Shown in pieces: positions 11,020-22,533 of a stretch of DNA of 64,000 nucleotides. The stretch is from Daphnia carinata (taxonomy: Eukaryota > Arthropoda > Branchiopoda > Diplostraca > Daphniidae). The stretch covers positions 5,410,221-5,474,220 of the forward strand of contig NC_081336.1 of the NCBI RefSeq assembly GCF_022539665.2, in the 5' to 3' direction. The translations under genes were made by a program, and so were the position numbers. Position 1 is the first letter of the stretch; each line of letters starts with the position of its first letter. A model generated the notes under the pieces. It was given only the letters and a program-made list of their open reading frames with translations, had not been told where the DNA came from and searched no databases.

Positions 11020-11520
11020 TATAACAATACACTGGCATGCCTTCCATGATCCGAGCGGAACTCATTATTATCGTTCTTGCCACGTAGGTCTCTATTTATG
11101 GTTTTGCGGCATATATTTTTTTTATTAAAAAATGTGCTTGTCTTAAATTATATATATATAATTTTTTTATTATTTATCAGTGTATTAAGGAGTACTTAGG
11201 GGAAAGCATGCCCCTCGTCTCCGGGAATTCGCATGGAATAAGGATATCAGCCAGGGGGGAGGGCGATACTAGGACTGGAAACGCCACTAACGAAAGGTCA
11301 AGGGCAAAAAATCAAACACTGTGTAAAAATAAATATAACTTTTATACATGAGCTGTGTAAAGCAATAGATAATGCGTGTAATCATGCAAAAAAAATATAA
11401 ATATGAATTCAAACAAAAAAGTTATGATGGACTGATTACACGAGCAATTGATAACGGGGTTTGGAGTGCGTAAAACTACATAAGCCGTCCGGTTCTTCCT
11501 TTACAACAACGGGCTTTAGG
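11020..11520. other. No gene seen; possible 3' flank of the Gypsy element
   Basis: AT-rich with an ATATATATA run near 11150. A 3' LTR for the minus-strand Gypsy element would be expected here, but no sequence repeated to the right of its gag was found. Confidence 0.4.
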
Positions 11521-11524
11521 GCTA

Positions 11525-11712
11525 TTTCCCAAGGAGAAATAGGACCATTACTATGGAGAAATAGGGCCCTTATGAGGGAGAAATAGGACCCTTCAAAGTA
11601 TGATTGATGATTGGGTCCTAATTCTCCGGGTCCTATTTCTCCAGGTCCTATTTTAGGGTCCTAAATCTCCGGGTCCTATTTCTCCAGGTCCTATTTCTCC
11701 GGCAATCGTTTC
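11525..11712. repeat. Hairpin built of GGAGAAATAGGACC repeats, copy 2
   Basis: Three forward GGAGAAATAGGACC-type units face five reverse units (GGTCCTATTTCTCC and variants) across a loop near 11605. It lies immediately after the last codons of the Gypsy polyprotein on the minus strand and even contributes to the tail of an overlapping short frame (AGEIGPGEIGPG). It may be a structured 3' UTR or a terminator-like element of this retrotransposon. Confidence 0.7.
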
Positions 11713-11771
11713 GGATTCCATAAATTCCACATCCACGCTATCAGGATGTCCTTTTTCCGATTCCACATTTT

Positions 11772-13306
11772 CTACTTCACTTGTCTCTTGCTCCATTTGT
11801 TCCTCATTTTCCATTGTTTGGGTCGAGATCGATTTACGGAATCGATTCTCGAATGTTGAAGGCGACTCGATAGGGGGCAATGTTCATCTTTCCATAACGT
11901 TGTTTCATATAGGGGTTTTAAACGGTTAACGTGCGTACGTGTACAGATATATGAATTGTCGGCTATGTCGACGGTATTATTGGAATATACTTTCACTATT
12001 CTATAAGGGCCTTTATATTTGGAAGTAAATTTCCTACTATCGCCCTCTTTTACAACTCTAATATTTAATAAGACTCTATCTCCTACCAAATATTGTTTTA
12101 CATTCGCCCTTTTATTATATTGCTCCCTTTGACGTTTTCTGGCTGTTTCGCTCTCCTCACGGACGCGTTGGAAACTATAGCGCAAGCGTTCGGCTGAGTT
12201 ACCTATGTAATCGGATGCGGATATAAATGTTTTTCGGGACGCGTCAAGAAATTCATTGAAGGGTAAATTAGGGTCTCTACCGTGTAATAAGTAATAAGGG
12301 GTGTCCAGTGTAGAAGAATGGACAGAACTACCATAAGCAAATAAAACATCATCCAGCAAATCTTCCCAATTTGCATGCTCTCCGTCTTTCAATTCTTTCT
12401 TCAACATTGTTGTTAATGTTCTATTAAACCTCTCTGTTTCCCCGTTACTGGCTGGATTATTAGCGGTTGTTAGCCGTTGATGAATTTTCAATTTTTTACA
12501 AAAGTAACGAAATAATTTCGACGTGAAATTGGTTCCGCGATCTGAAAGAATAGCTTTAGGCATACCGTGTCTAACTATAATATAATTGTTTTGTATATAC
12601 ATCTGTTGTATACACGTCTGCTGTTGTCTGCGCAGTCTGATCCTTTAAAGCAACAGCTTCCATCCATCGGCTAAAATAATCTTTGATAACTAAAATGTAA
12701 CTGTTACCATTGGGCGAGACTGGTGTGATAGGGCCTAGAAAATCCATGCCTATAACTTGAGAAGGGGCCTTTGCCATTTCATGAGGATGCAATAACGCTC
12801 TGTAATTTGACGAAGTGTTGGCAATGCATACCTCACTAGCCTGACAGTATTCTTTGATGTCTTTTCGCATGGTAGGCCAATAATAATGATTCTTTACTTT
12901 TAGATTTGGTTTTGTAAATGGCTAAATGACCACTCAACGGTGCATCATGTAGTTCTTTGAGCACTAGATGGCGTAGTGATGCAGGCAAGACCAACTGATG
13001 GTTAGTTACGTTTCTTTTGCTATCGGAAGATGGCAGCACGTGCCGGTAAAGCCTACCGTCAATAACTTCAAAATAATCAATTTCTTTTACCCAATCTGGC
13101 TTAGATTGGAGAAAAACTTCTTCAAGTTCACTGTTATCTAGATAATTTCGAATGGCTATGCAAAGGTCGTCTTCTAATTGTTTTTCACAAATTAACTTAA
13201 TATTACGTTCGGTTTGGATACTAGCTATTTTTAAGCGTGACAAGCAATCTGCGTTTTGGTGAATACGTCCCGGTCTGTATTTTAATTTATAATTTGTTGC
13301 GGCCAA
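11772..13306 (-). pseudogene. Gypsy integrase region
   Basis: An HHCC-type N-terminal region (LSGHLAIYKTKSK, 12850-13000) leads into the DDE core: MDFLGPITP (near 12740), ILSDRGTNFTS (near 12540) and, 35 residues further, SNGETERFNRTL (near 12430). The C-terminal part ends with GPYRIVKVYSNN (near 12000). All three acidic residues remain. The frame is broken near 12590 (between SRWMEA.. and ..IIVRHGMPKAI) and near 12890, so no single protein results. It would insert the cDNA into the genome. Confidence 0.85.
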
Positions 13307-15300
13307 CAGTAGCCCATCTTCCTAATCTCCCATTGTTATCTTTCTGATTTTTAAGCCATTGAAGTGGACGATGATCACTAATGATCTCAAAAGGTTGGTC
13401 TAAAAGGTAATGTCGAAAATGCTTAATCGCATCGATAACCGCAAGTGCCTCTTTTTCAGTCGTACTGTATTTAGCTTCTGCCTTCGTTAGCTGTCTACTG
13501 GAATACGCGATTGGGTGCTCGAGACCATTTTGAATTTGAGACAGTACCGCTCCAATGCCATAATCGCATGCATCGGTGAAAAGGAAAAATTTCTCGTTGA
13601 AATTGGGGTAAGCAAGCACTGGTGGAGTCACTAGAGATGTACGCAAGGTTTTGAAAGCACTATTTTCTTCGTTTCCCCAATTAAAAGGTTTCCTGATAAG
13701 ATCTTTATGGGTTAATCTAGTCAATGGTTTAGCGATTGATTAAAAATTTTGAATAAATCTTCTGTAATACCCAGCTAGACCCAGAAATGATCTGACTTCA
13801 TCTACTGAAGCGGGCGTTTTATAATTAATTATCTTCTCAATTTTACTCGGATCAGGCTTAATACCATCAGTCGAGATCACATGGCCTAAATAATTAACTG
13901 AACTTTTAATGAACTGGCATTTTTTAAGTTTTAATTTTAAATTTGCATTTTTCAATAACTCAAAGATTTCGCGAATATCCTTCAAGTGATCGTCAAAAGT
14001 GTCCGAAAAGGTGATTACGTCATCCAAGTAAACTAACGCCTTACTTCCCAAAACGTCTTTCAGTACATAATTCATTAGTCTTTGAAATGTCGCAGATGCA
14101 TTGCATAATCCAAATGCCATACGTTTAAATTCGTAAAGGTAATTTTCTACTACAAATGCTGTTTTTTCAATAGCTGGCTTATCAACTTGAATTTGCCAAT
14201 AGCCTGAAGCTAAATCAAGAGTGGTGAAAAATTTCTTCCCATACAATTTTTCCAATGTTTCATCTATCCTCGGCATAGGGAATGAATCCTTTTTCGTAAT
14301 ACTATTTAATTTCCTATAGTCAACGCAAAATCTTACTTCTCCACCCTTCTTTTCCACTAAAACCACAGGTGAAGCCCATGGCGAATGTGAATATTGGATC
14401 ACATTAGCATTCAACATTTCCTGTACTTTATCTTCCAATATTTTTCTTTGATTATTTGTAACTCGATAAGGGCGTTGTCGAATAGGGCCTCTTCCTTGTG
14501 TATCAATTGTATGTTTAATGAGATTAGTGTTCCCTAATTCTGAATCTTTTGCTGCGAACAAGTCGTGAATGTCATTTAATAGTTTAGAGAGCGGAGCTTG
14601 AAATTCAGCGTAGACCTCTGAAATTAAAACGGGCTCACTTGTAATAGTAGGCTTTTCCTCTAATTTACTTAAAACTATTTTCCCAATTACGTTATGAATA
14701 ATCTCGATTACGCCTAATGTAGTGTTCCTAGGAAGTATGACTTGATTTAACGCATGATTCTCGACCATAATTTGATATTTCCCATCTTTAGCTACGTTTC
14801 CAATGAATTCCTCAATAAAAATACCGTTCGACAAATCCTCTGCTGGGGTAAACATAAATGTGGTATTAGGGGGGACATACGGAAATGAACCTTTCATTTG
14901 CGTTGCAATTACTAGCGAAGTCTGACGAAATAACGTCGTCTTTTTGACCGTCGTAACTGCCATGTCTGGTACCCTAGAGATGGCTGATTCCTGCTCATCC
15001 CTTGCTAAATAAATGCTCCTGGCTTCTCCATCAAGCCGAAAACCGTGCTTCTGGATTGCATCCCATCCAAGGATATAGTCTTCAGAAACACCATTTGTAA
15101 TAATAAACTCTTGTCGTAAAACTGACTCTCCGTATCGTACGGGCAATGTAACCCTTCCCAGCGTTTGTAACTTTTTGTCCCCTACATCATACAATCGAAA
15201 TCAAGCTGACTGCAGATCGCCTGACCTCTCGGGGGTAATTTCTGAAATACTCTCTCGTGAATTATACTTTTAGACGCCCCTGTAACAAATAATGCTTGTA
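13287..15300 (-). pseudogene. Gypsy protease, reverse transcriptase and RNase H
   Basis: Protease: the position of the catalytic DTG reads FVTGASKS (near 15283), so the aspartate is lost. A frame shift follows near 15190, then YDVGDKKLQTLGRVTLPV. Reverse transcriptase (13750-14500): RFCVDYRKLNS, FTTLDLASGYWQI, FGLCNASATFQRLMN and the catalytic YLDDV (near 14028) are intact. A TAA at 13740-13742 falls in frame just after RRFIQNF. RNase H continues in the same frame (FTDACDYGIGAVLSQ, EKEALAVIDAIKHFR). The motifs are clear; the protein cannot be made whole. Confidence 0.88.
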
Positions 15301-15427
15301 ACGGTATCTGAAAAATTTTTAATGGAATTCTAGGGCTCTATTCATTTATTATAGTTGTTAATTTTGCGACTTGTCGGGATTTTAACTGAGGCCCCCCTAT
15401 CAACTGACCCGAAGTTACAGTTCATAT

Positions 15428-17703
15428 CTATTGGTTTCCCTGACGCTGAGAGGGACCTGGAATATTCGGCCTATCGGAGCTCCTGAACTTAGGACAGTTA
15501 TTCGATTTGTGTCCGATTTCACGACAAGAATAACAAATTGGAGGCTGTGCTTGTTCTAAATTATGCCGTTGGAATTTACGGCATTCCGATTGTGTATGCC
15601 CACGAAAACCGCAGAAATTGCAAGTTATTCCATTTTGAGTAGGCCGATTTCTCGAATCATTAAAAGTTCTCGAAAACGAGGACGAGGACTGTGTAGGTCT
15701 ATTAGAGAATCCCGCATTTTGGTAAGAATTGGTGTTATTATTGGGTCGATGAGGAGGAGGTCTCCAATTTCTGTCTTGATTGCCGTTATTGGTTTGGAAC
15801 GAAACTTGTTTCTTATAAGGGTTGCCTGTTGGAGAAGAAGAATAATCTTTCATGTCCCTTTGGAGCTGTTTGACCGCTTGCGTGACTCCTGAAGAACATC
15901 CCTAATGTCTTCCCTGTATTCTTTCGGGCTCTCCGCATTTTTATTCCCTTGCCCTAATATTAGCAACGACATTATTGACTACTTCCTTCTGGTCGATTAA
16001 CATTTGCTTGAGCTCCGTCAAATCTGAATGTTTCGTGTCACACGATCCATCGATTGCCCTAACAAACTCATGTTTTTCCCGATCTGTCTCTAAAGCTTCC
16101 AAACGAACGGCATAAATACGCGTTGATGCTACAAGCTCGGTAAAGTCGCGAAATTCTTTATAACGTACTTTGGCCTGTAATTTGGAATCCAACCCCTCGA
16201 TAAATTTTTGCATAAGGATTAACGTGAACGATTTCTCTGCATAACCTGCTGGATACGCCTTCTTAAAAATCTCGTGCAAGCGGTGCGCATAGTCGACAAT
16301 TTCTTCGCCTGGTTTGCGTTTAGCCTTATTGAATTTTTTTATATAGACATCGACGTTTTCATCCCCATGAAAGTGATCAAGTAGCGCCTCTTTAATAGAC
16401 GCATAATCATGCGGATGGTGCCTGATAATGTTTTGAAGTACTGAAAAGCCTTATCTGTTATTTTAGCTCGCAGCATCTGAATAATCTTTTCTTCTGACCG
16501 TGCTGTCCCATCAACTATGCTTTCAAAAGATTCTAGCCAAGAGTCAAAGCGAGAAATTGGACTTCCGGAAAAGGAAGGAAGCAATTGTAGGCGCGAAAAA
16601 GTGTGTTGGTTTGTCTGAAAATCATTTATGTCGTTGACTGTGGCAGCCCGTGAAGGAAAACAAGATTTGGCCATGTCGGGATCAAATATGGGAGGATTTA
16701 ACGTCTTTCGGCGTGGATTCGGAGGGTGTCCTGAAATGCTGTTCGTAATTGCCTCAGTTGCACTATCAGATCTTCCTGCCGGCTGGATAGCTGGGCTTGA
16801 GGAGGGTGTTGAGTGCGTGCTGTGTGAGTGCCTTATCCTCGGAATGCGTTCCGACAACGGCGATTCCTGCGGACTCGGCGTGGTTTGCTGTTCTTCCTGG
16901 GTCCTCGGAATGTATGACAGCAACTGTCTCAATTCGTTGGTAGCCGGGATTAGTGTTTCCCTGATTTCCTTCGTCATTCGCTGCTCGTCCGGTTACACCG
17001 ATATCCTGAAGTTGTTGAATTTGGTCTGAAGCGATGTCAGGTCCGACAATAATCCCTCCAAACTGCTTATAGACTGAACTTTTTCTAGGTAAAGGACCAG
17101 GTGGAGAATGTCCTTGAGGAACTTCAGCTGGTACTCCCGCAGGGTGTCCTTTAGGTAGGTTGAGAACTGCGATATCTCGATTGCTAAGAGGCAATATGTA
17201 CTGTCCTCGAGGTTGTTGAGCAAGCCTTCTCTGGGTGCAAAGTTGAACAAGTTTTTGTCCTTCGCTCGAGTGAATGTCAGCAACTCGACGATGTTGTAAG
17301 TGTGTCCTAGTAGGTATATCGTAGACTCCCTCGCATAGGTTGTGAAGATTGCTGTCAGCGTGGCCACTTGGTGCTCCGCCACCTGTGCCGTTGTCCTGGT
17401 TTGTCCAATTGCTATCGTTTCCAGAATTGCTCCCAAGGCTTTCAGGAGTGTCTTCGGGTTTTTCCAATCCGTTGTCACGTTGGCTTGGTATTGGTAACGC
17501 AGCCGGATTTTTTGCATCAACGATCGTAGTTGTCCCCAAATTAATGGATTGGTTGACTGGAAATCCAATTCCCTCTCCTTGAGATACTTGAGCGTGAGTA
17601 GCAGGGACGGTAACTGACTCGTTGGTGCCGGGAATATTCTCGATTGGTTGGTCGTGATCTCGTGGTATAGGTGATGGAGACTCACTTTGGGTTGACCGTC
17701 CAT
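15428..17703 (-). pseudogene. Gypsy gag and nucleocapsid
   Basis: A frame opens at ATG 17703 (MDGQPKVSLHHLYHEI) and is helical. It meets a TAA at 16993-16995 but continues in the same frame (MTKEIRETLIPATNELRQ, then the capsid-like FSGSPISRFDSWLESFE near 16540). A shift near 16400-16330 leads to the next piece (MHEIFKKAYPAGYAEKSF, 15941-16279). The nucleocapsid (15428-15853) carries two CCHC knuckles: CNFCGFRGHTQSEC and CYSCREIGHKSNNC. Gag would form the particle that packages the element RNA. One stop and at least one shift disable it. Confidence 0.8.
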
Positions 17704-18200
17704 TGACTGGGCTTTTCTTTTTGGAAAAAGCTTAAAAGAGTGGTCGAGAGAAAACTAGTCTTTGATGTGTTTCCCACGAGTGATTTTATGGGAGAAAAAC
17801 GAGAAGCTAACCTTGCATAAACAGACGGTGCGGGCTGAGTAGGTGTAACGGAAGCTTTGCTACGGCCCCAAATTTTCCTAGTGGGAGTTTTAACTAATGG
17901 GGCCACGGCCTTATACGCGGTGTTAGACCTCAATTTTTTCATCTGGGTGTTATCTGTCTGTACTTTAGGAATTAAAACGGGAGAGGTAGATGGTTTAATG
18001 GCTTCTGTTTCTTTATCTGAAGTCTGACTGCCTTGAGATGAATGCGGAACGGTCGCGGTAGAAGCTGACAATTTTTCAAAACTAATCAACTTAGCAATCG
18101 TTTCGTCATTGATTTGCACTACGGGTGTTACAGGAATAAGCGGAGTGTTCAAAGGTGTACGAGAAACTTTATGCCCACCTGACATAACATCGTCCATCAT
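17682..18200 (-). CDS. Extra ORF upstream of Gypsy gag
   Basis: A 172-codon open frame (MMDDVMSGGHKVSRTP) overlaps the first codons of gag by 22 nt in another frame. It is Ser/Thr/Pro/Lys rich with several TPVxP-like runs and no recognised domain. It could be an N-terminal extension reached by frameshifting, an accessory protein, or a chance frame. Its uninterrupted length beside a decayed gag is notable. Confidence 0.4.
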   Translation of the reverse strand: MMDDVMSGGHKVSRTPLNTPLIPVTPVVQINDETIAKLISFEKLSASTATVPHSSQGSQTSDKETEAIKPSTSPVLIPKVQTDNTQMKKLRSNTAYKAVAPLVKTPTRKIWGRSKASVTPTQPAPSVYARLASRFSPIKSLVGNTSKTSFLSTTLLSFFQKEKPSQWTVNPK

Positions 18201-18327
18201 TGTGGTAGAGCTCTGAAAAACGCTGCCACCATTATGTAAAGCATCTTCCCGTGTGGGAAGACTGACTTTACTATATTAAGACAAAATGAAATAATAACGA
18301 GCTCGGCAGCGTATTTCCCACAATGAT
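18196..18327. repeat. Inverted repeat at the start of the Gypsy coding region
   Basis: CATCATTGTGG..ACGCTGCC (18198-18229) faces its complement GGCAGCG..CCCACAATGATG (18307-18326) across about 75 nt. The ATG of the first Gypsy ORF lies in or beside the outer stem, so the RNA leader could fold over its start codon. Confidence 0.6.
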
Positions 18328-18339
18328 GGATTTATTATC

Positions 18340-18941
18340 CTAGATTAAGCATACTACAAGAAGCAAGACATAAGAGAAATAAAGATACAGTAGGGAAACT
18401 AAAGAGAGAGAAGAGAGAGACAATTATAACCAAGTCTTACCGTGATAACACGAGTAGGTAGCGGAAAGAAATCGACACGGAAGCGAACGAGATAAACCTC
18501 ACGCTCACGGAGTCAATTCACAATCAAATAGATTGAACAAGTGTTTAAGAAAAGGACAAATGCACTGTCCAAGACTAACTAAGTTTTCACAGGTGCAAAT
18601 TAAGGCAAATTAAGTTAAGCAATTAAGGTTCACAGTAAAGGTACAGTTTACTGCGCAATACTACTAACCAAAGGATAAGAGCAGCAAGAATAAACTCAGG
18701 CGACTACCTTACTCAGATGCAAGTTCTTGTCTGATCTTTCCCATATTTTGGGTTCACGGTTACTCTTCACATATTGGCAAATTGGTGAGTTGCTGTGCGA
18801 GTATTTGCCACCAATCAAAGATGTTTAAAATGGCGTGATAATGGTGCGATGATGGGCGTCGCCCGTGCTGCCAATCAAAGATGTTTTATAAGTAGCGTGA
18901 TGCTGATGACACATGGATGCGTCAGTTAGCTAGCAGGTTCA
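18340..18941. other. Probable leader/LTR region of Gypsy element 1; no gene
   Basis: Purine-rich DNA (AGAGAGAGAAGAGAGAGA near 18400) and a 20-bp direct repeat, CCAATCAAAGATGTTT, at about 18813 and 18873. A 5' LTR would be expected here, but no second copy was found left of 11.7 kb. Confidence 0.35.
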
Positions 18942-19604
18942 CATCAAATATACGTATATTCAATGTGAATATACTGTGATACTGTGAGTTTCAATATCTA
19001 CATTCAAACAGCATCAAATATACGTGTATTCAATGTGAATATAGTGTTATAGAATCAGTTTCATGATCTACATTCAAACAGTATCAAATATACGTGCATT
19101 CAATGTGAATATAGTGTGATACAGTGAGTTTCAATATCTACATTCAAACAGCATCAAATATACGTATATTCAATGTGAATATAGTGTTATAGAATCAGTT
19201 TCATGATCTACATTCACACAGTATCAAATATACGTGTATTCAATGTGAATATAGTGTGATACAGTAAGTTTCAATATCTACATTCAAACAGCATTAAATA
19301 TACGTGTATTTAATGTGAATATAGTGTTATAGAATCAGTTTCAATATCTACATTCAAACAGCATCAAATATACGTGTATTTAATGTGAATATAGTGTGAT
19401 ACAGTGAATTGTAATATCTACATTCAAACAGCATCAAATATACGTGTATTCAATGTGAATACAGTGTGATACAGTGATTTTCAATATCTACATTCAAACA
19501 GCATCAAATATACGTGTATTCAATGTGAATATAGTGTTATAGAATCAGTTTCATGATCTACATTCAAACAGCATCAAATATACGTGTATTCAATGTGAAT
19601 ATAG
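18942..19604. repeat. 70-bp tandem satellite, about 9.5 copies
   Basis: The phrase CATCAAATATACGTGTATT returns every 70 bp (18942, 19012, 19082, 19152 and so on). Two variants largely alternate: one carries GTGATACAGTGAGTTTCAATA, the other GTTATAGAATCAGTTTCATGA, giving a 140-bp higher-order period over part of the array. The last copy is cut by the LTR of Gypsy element 2 at 19605. Confidence 0.93.
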
Positions 19605-19998
19605 TGTAAGGAACGACCCGCCGGCACCGTTTCCCCACACCGACCTTTGTTCCCACGTAGGACTTTATCCTCCGAGAACCGGCCACGTCCCATTTAGCAC
19701 CTCTGTGTTAAATTTACACGGCAAAATTCCCCACCCGTCCCGAAGTGCTAACCAAGTCGACCTTCTACTTATCTATAAAATGTTCCCCCTGAAAATCTGT
19801 AAAGCAGTCAGTTTTTGAAGTCGGAGCGAAACAGTGCTCTGCGTGTTAAATAAAAACTTTGTTTCCCTTACCAAATTGTGTTGTGTTACTTCGCCGCTAG
19901 TCGCCGCCTTCCACTATGACCCCACCGTAAGTCCAAATACTATTGCCTATCTTTATTTTGTTTAGCTTGTTCACGACCATCTGTGGCCAAGCTTCACA
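19605..19998 (+). repeat. 5' LTR of Gypsy element 2, with promoter and poly(A) signals
   Basis: Begins TGTAAGGAAC and ends GCTTCACA, giving 394 bp with TG..CA ends. Contains a TATA box (ATCTATAAAA, 19771-19780) and an AATAAA (19848-19853) about 70 nt later, as in U3-R-U5 order. TTGGTAACAGTGAAC directly after it is a likely primer-binding site. The right edge is inferred, since the partner LTR is missing. Confidence 0.65.
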
Positions 19999-20196
19999 TT
20001 GGTAACAGTGAACTACGAATACCAAGCCTCCGCAGGACACATTTTGTTATTTTCCTCCACTTTGATTGATATTTCGGCACCATCTATCGATTTTTTTTGG
20101 GAATCATTTTTTTTTTCGAACAAACGCCGCCAAAATAGCCCAAGTTAAGAGTAGATGGATAATTTAACTAAAGCATTTTGAAGCGCCGGTAAAATA

Positions 20197-22440
20197 GTGA
20201 CTGGACTAGCATCCAAAAGAAATCTGAAAGCCCAAGGGCACAAAAGTGAAATCATTTATTCCCCAATCCAAGCACAAAAAACTCCAGAAACCGACTCACC
20301 CAACACCAATCTTCTAACTGACGACGAAATAGAAGAACACAACCTCGCAAGCCAGTGGAACAACATTAGGGAGAAAGAAACCACTTACCTAGAGGTCGAC
20401 GAACTGAAACACCCCCTTTGGAAGTCCTAAGAAAAGCCCAATCAATAGTAGTAAACGATCGCAAACAGCAAGAAACAAAAAACGACGTCACAGAATTATT
20501 TTTTATTTTAAGAAGCCTTCTCAGTAACGAAATTGGACCTAACCGGAACGCCAAGTTTCAATAACCAATACGCCGATCTGCGGCTTGAAGACGTCCCAGA
20601 AGAAGAAATTTTGCTAGAACTACAATTCCTTAGAAGATAGCCAACCTGAACTTCCGTACGAAAAGACCCAACAGTTATATCGAGCGCTCATAAAGTCACA
20701 CGGAGAAAAATTTTACACGCCAAGGGAACTCTTTATTTTTTTGGATCTGCGAACACTTCTCACTCCTCTACCGGAAAGCATCTACCCAAGGATTTCACCG
20801 ACCAACGCAACAACCCAACCAGCACAAATCGAGCCCACCCCTCGACCAAACCCAGAGTTAACCAACTTTAGATCGGACAGACCATCCTCAGCCTTCGCGC
20901 CACATCCTATGAGAGTATCAAGAATCCGTTCGTAACAAACCAAGAACGAAACACAGGAGCCATTAACAAACCTTGCAAGGAAATAACGGAGGAAGAAAAC
21001 TCAAATACGGGAGCTGTGAATAAAAGAAACGCCAAGATCGAACGCCGAGTACCCTCAACCACAGATCTCAAAGAGAGTATCCTTCACCCCTCAACTTATA
21101 ACTACACGACACGACGCTACAAGCACGATGGAATCGAACCGTCGCCCCGAAACCTGCAGTAGCACGAACGACCCAGAAGACGACTTAGTCACAATATTCC
21201 GAGCCCTAACCAGGAACAACTGGACAACAGACGCAGCAGCAAGCTTTGTACGACCCTAAGGGGCAATACGAGCCAACCCACGCCCGCACCACAATATACG
21301 TCCACGCCGAACCCTACTCCGTGGCAACGTCAGACAAACAACCTCACTGCGCCTACACGGCAAGATTATTCCGCTGTACCCACAAGACCAACCCCTCAAC
21401 CCACTTATATGACCACTGGCGCGTACCAGTCGCAACAACTATACGGGCAACGTCAGTCAACCATCAGCGACCTCGACATCCAAGCGACACGGCTGCTATC
21501 CCAAATTAGTGTATTCTCCAAGCCAGGAGATAATGTGGACCTCAATTCTTGGATCAGGCATTTTGAAAACACGATGGATATCGGTGATTTCGAAGAATCC
21601 AAAAAGATTAAATATCTACGGTCCAAACTGGTAGGACCTGTGAGCGACTTTATGGAACAATTCCAACTCGATCATCCAGTCGAAGCCACCTGCCACGAGA
21701 CCGTCAAGCGGGCCCTGAAAGAAAGATTCATGGGGAAAAACATGGAACATAAATAAAGAACATCGTTCAACAGCTGTAAAAGAGAGCCTGCGGAATCAAT
21801 AAGGAATTTCGCACATCGAATCCAAAAACTAGCAAGAGGTGGCTATCCCATCGTAAGCCAGGAAGTCATCGAGCAGTTAAGCAGGGACAAATTAATGAAC
21901 GGATTGGCGCCTCAACTACACGACCGACTATTTTCTCTGGACTTCGACGTCCTCCTTCGACCAGATGATTGAAACGGCAGAACGACACGACCTAGCGTGG
22001 GAACTCGCCAGCACAAGGGGCCATTCAGAGAACTTCGACGTGCCACCTCCACCAGTAAAAAAGGACGACATCGCATCCCTCGTCAGAGAAGCAATAAGAT
22101 CGGAACTCGCAAAAAATCAGGAAGGACGAAGGTACGAAAAAAGGAGCCACGTAATCCCGAGAACTCGGATAAATATTGCACCTACCATAACATGTACGGT
22201 CACGACACCAAAGACTGTGCAGCAAGACAATGCCAAATGAGGCTTGCATGCGACAATAGCGGACGCAGGGGACACACCAGCAACACCTGCCGCAGTCCAC
22301 CCAACCAACCCCACTGGCACAGCAACGTCCGACTGCGAATAACCAGCAGCAAAGAGAATATCACCAGCAGCCACCAAGATAACCACAGCAACAGAGGTCA
22401 CAGTACCCACAACCACCGCCGGGCAACCCGCTAACAAGTA
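20197..22440 (+). pseudogene. Gag of Gypsy element 2, broken
   Basis: Scattered frames: an N-terminal piece at 20197-20430 (MTGLASKRNLKAQ), a capsid-like piece at 21409-21756 (SWIRHFENTMDIGDFEES, YLRSKLVGPVSDF), a continuation in another frame to about 21965 (SIRNFAHRIQKLA), and a nucleocapsid near 22170-22300 with CTYHNMYGHDTKDC and CDNSGRRGHTSNTC. Several shifts and stops separate them. The antisense frames across this GC-richer stretch are shadows. Confidence 0.7.
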
Positions 22441-22533
22441 ACCCCTTCAACGGGAAGTTAAACGAGTATCCACCGATAGCATGTCGGGCGAACCGATGGA
22501 AACGCTCCTAAGCCCCGCCAATACGTAAAAAGT

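Larger units (their letters stand above)
11640..18330 (-). mobile_element. Degenerate Ty3/Gypsy retrotransposon (element 1)
   Basis: Gag, nucleocapsid, protease, reverse transcriptase, RNase H and integrase follow one another on the minus strand in Gypsy order. Frame breaks separate most of them. A paired LTR could not be recognised on either side, so the limits are approximate: the left edge is set at the hairpin block, the right at the inverted repeat before the first ORF. An RNA-mediated copy-and-paste element, now inactive by its own coding capacity. Confidence 0.85.

Noticed and set aside
15563-15892. Plus-strand frame across the nucleocapsid
   Set aside because: Antisense shadow of a region with two clear CCHC knuckles on the minus strand.
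16766-17539. 257-codon minus-strand frame overlapping gag
   Set aside because: The alternative frame is helical, runs into recognisable gag across one stop, and is preferred; this one looks like a shadow.
11020-18941. LTR pair for the minus-strand Gypsy element
   Set aside because: I looked for a TG..CA sequence repeated on both sides of the coding region and found none by eye.
18942-19604. CRISPR-like array
   Set aside because: The repeats are contiguous 70-bp units without unique spacers, in a eukaryotic setting.
22117-22437. Minus-strand frames of 91-106 codons
   Set aside because: Antisense to the gag and knuckle region of Gypsy element 2, with no motif of their own.
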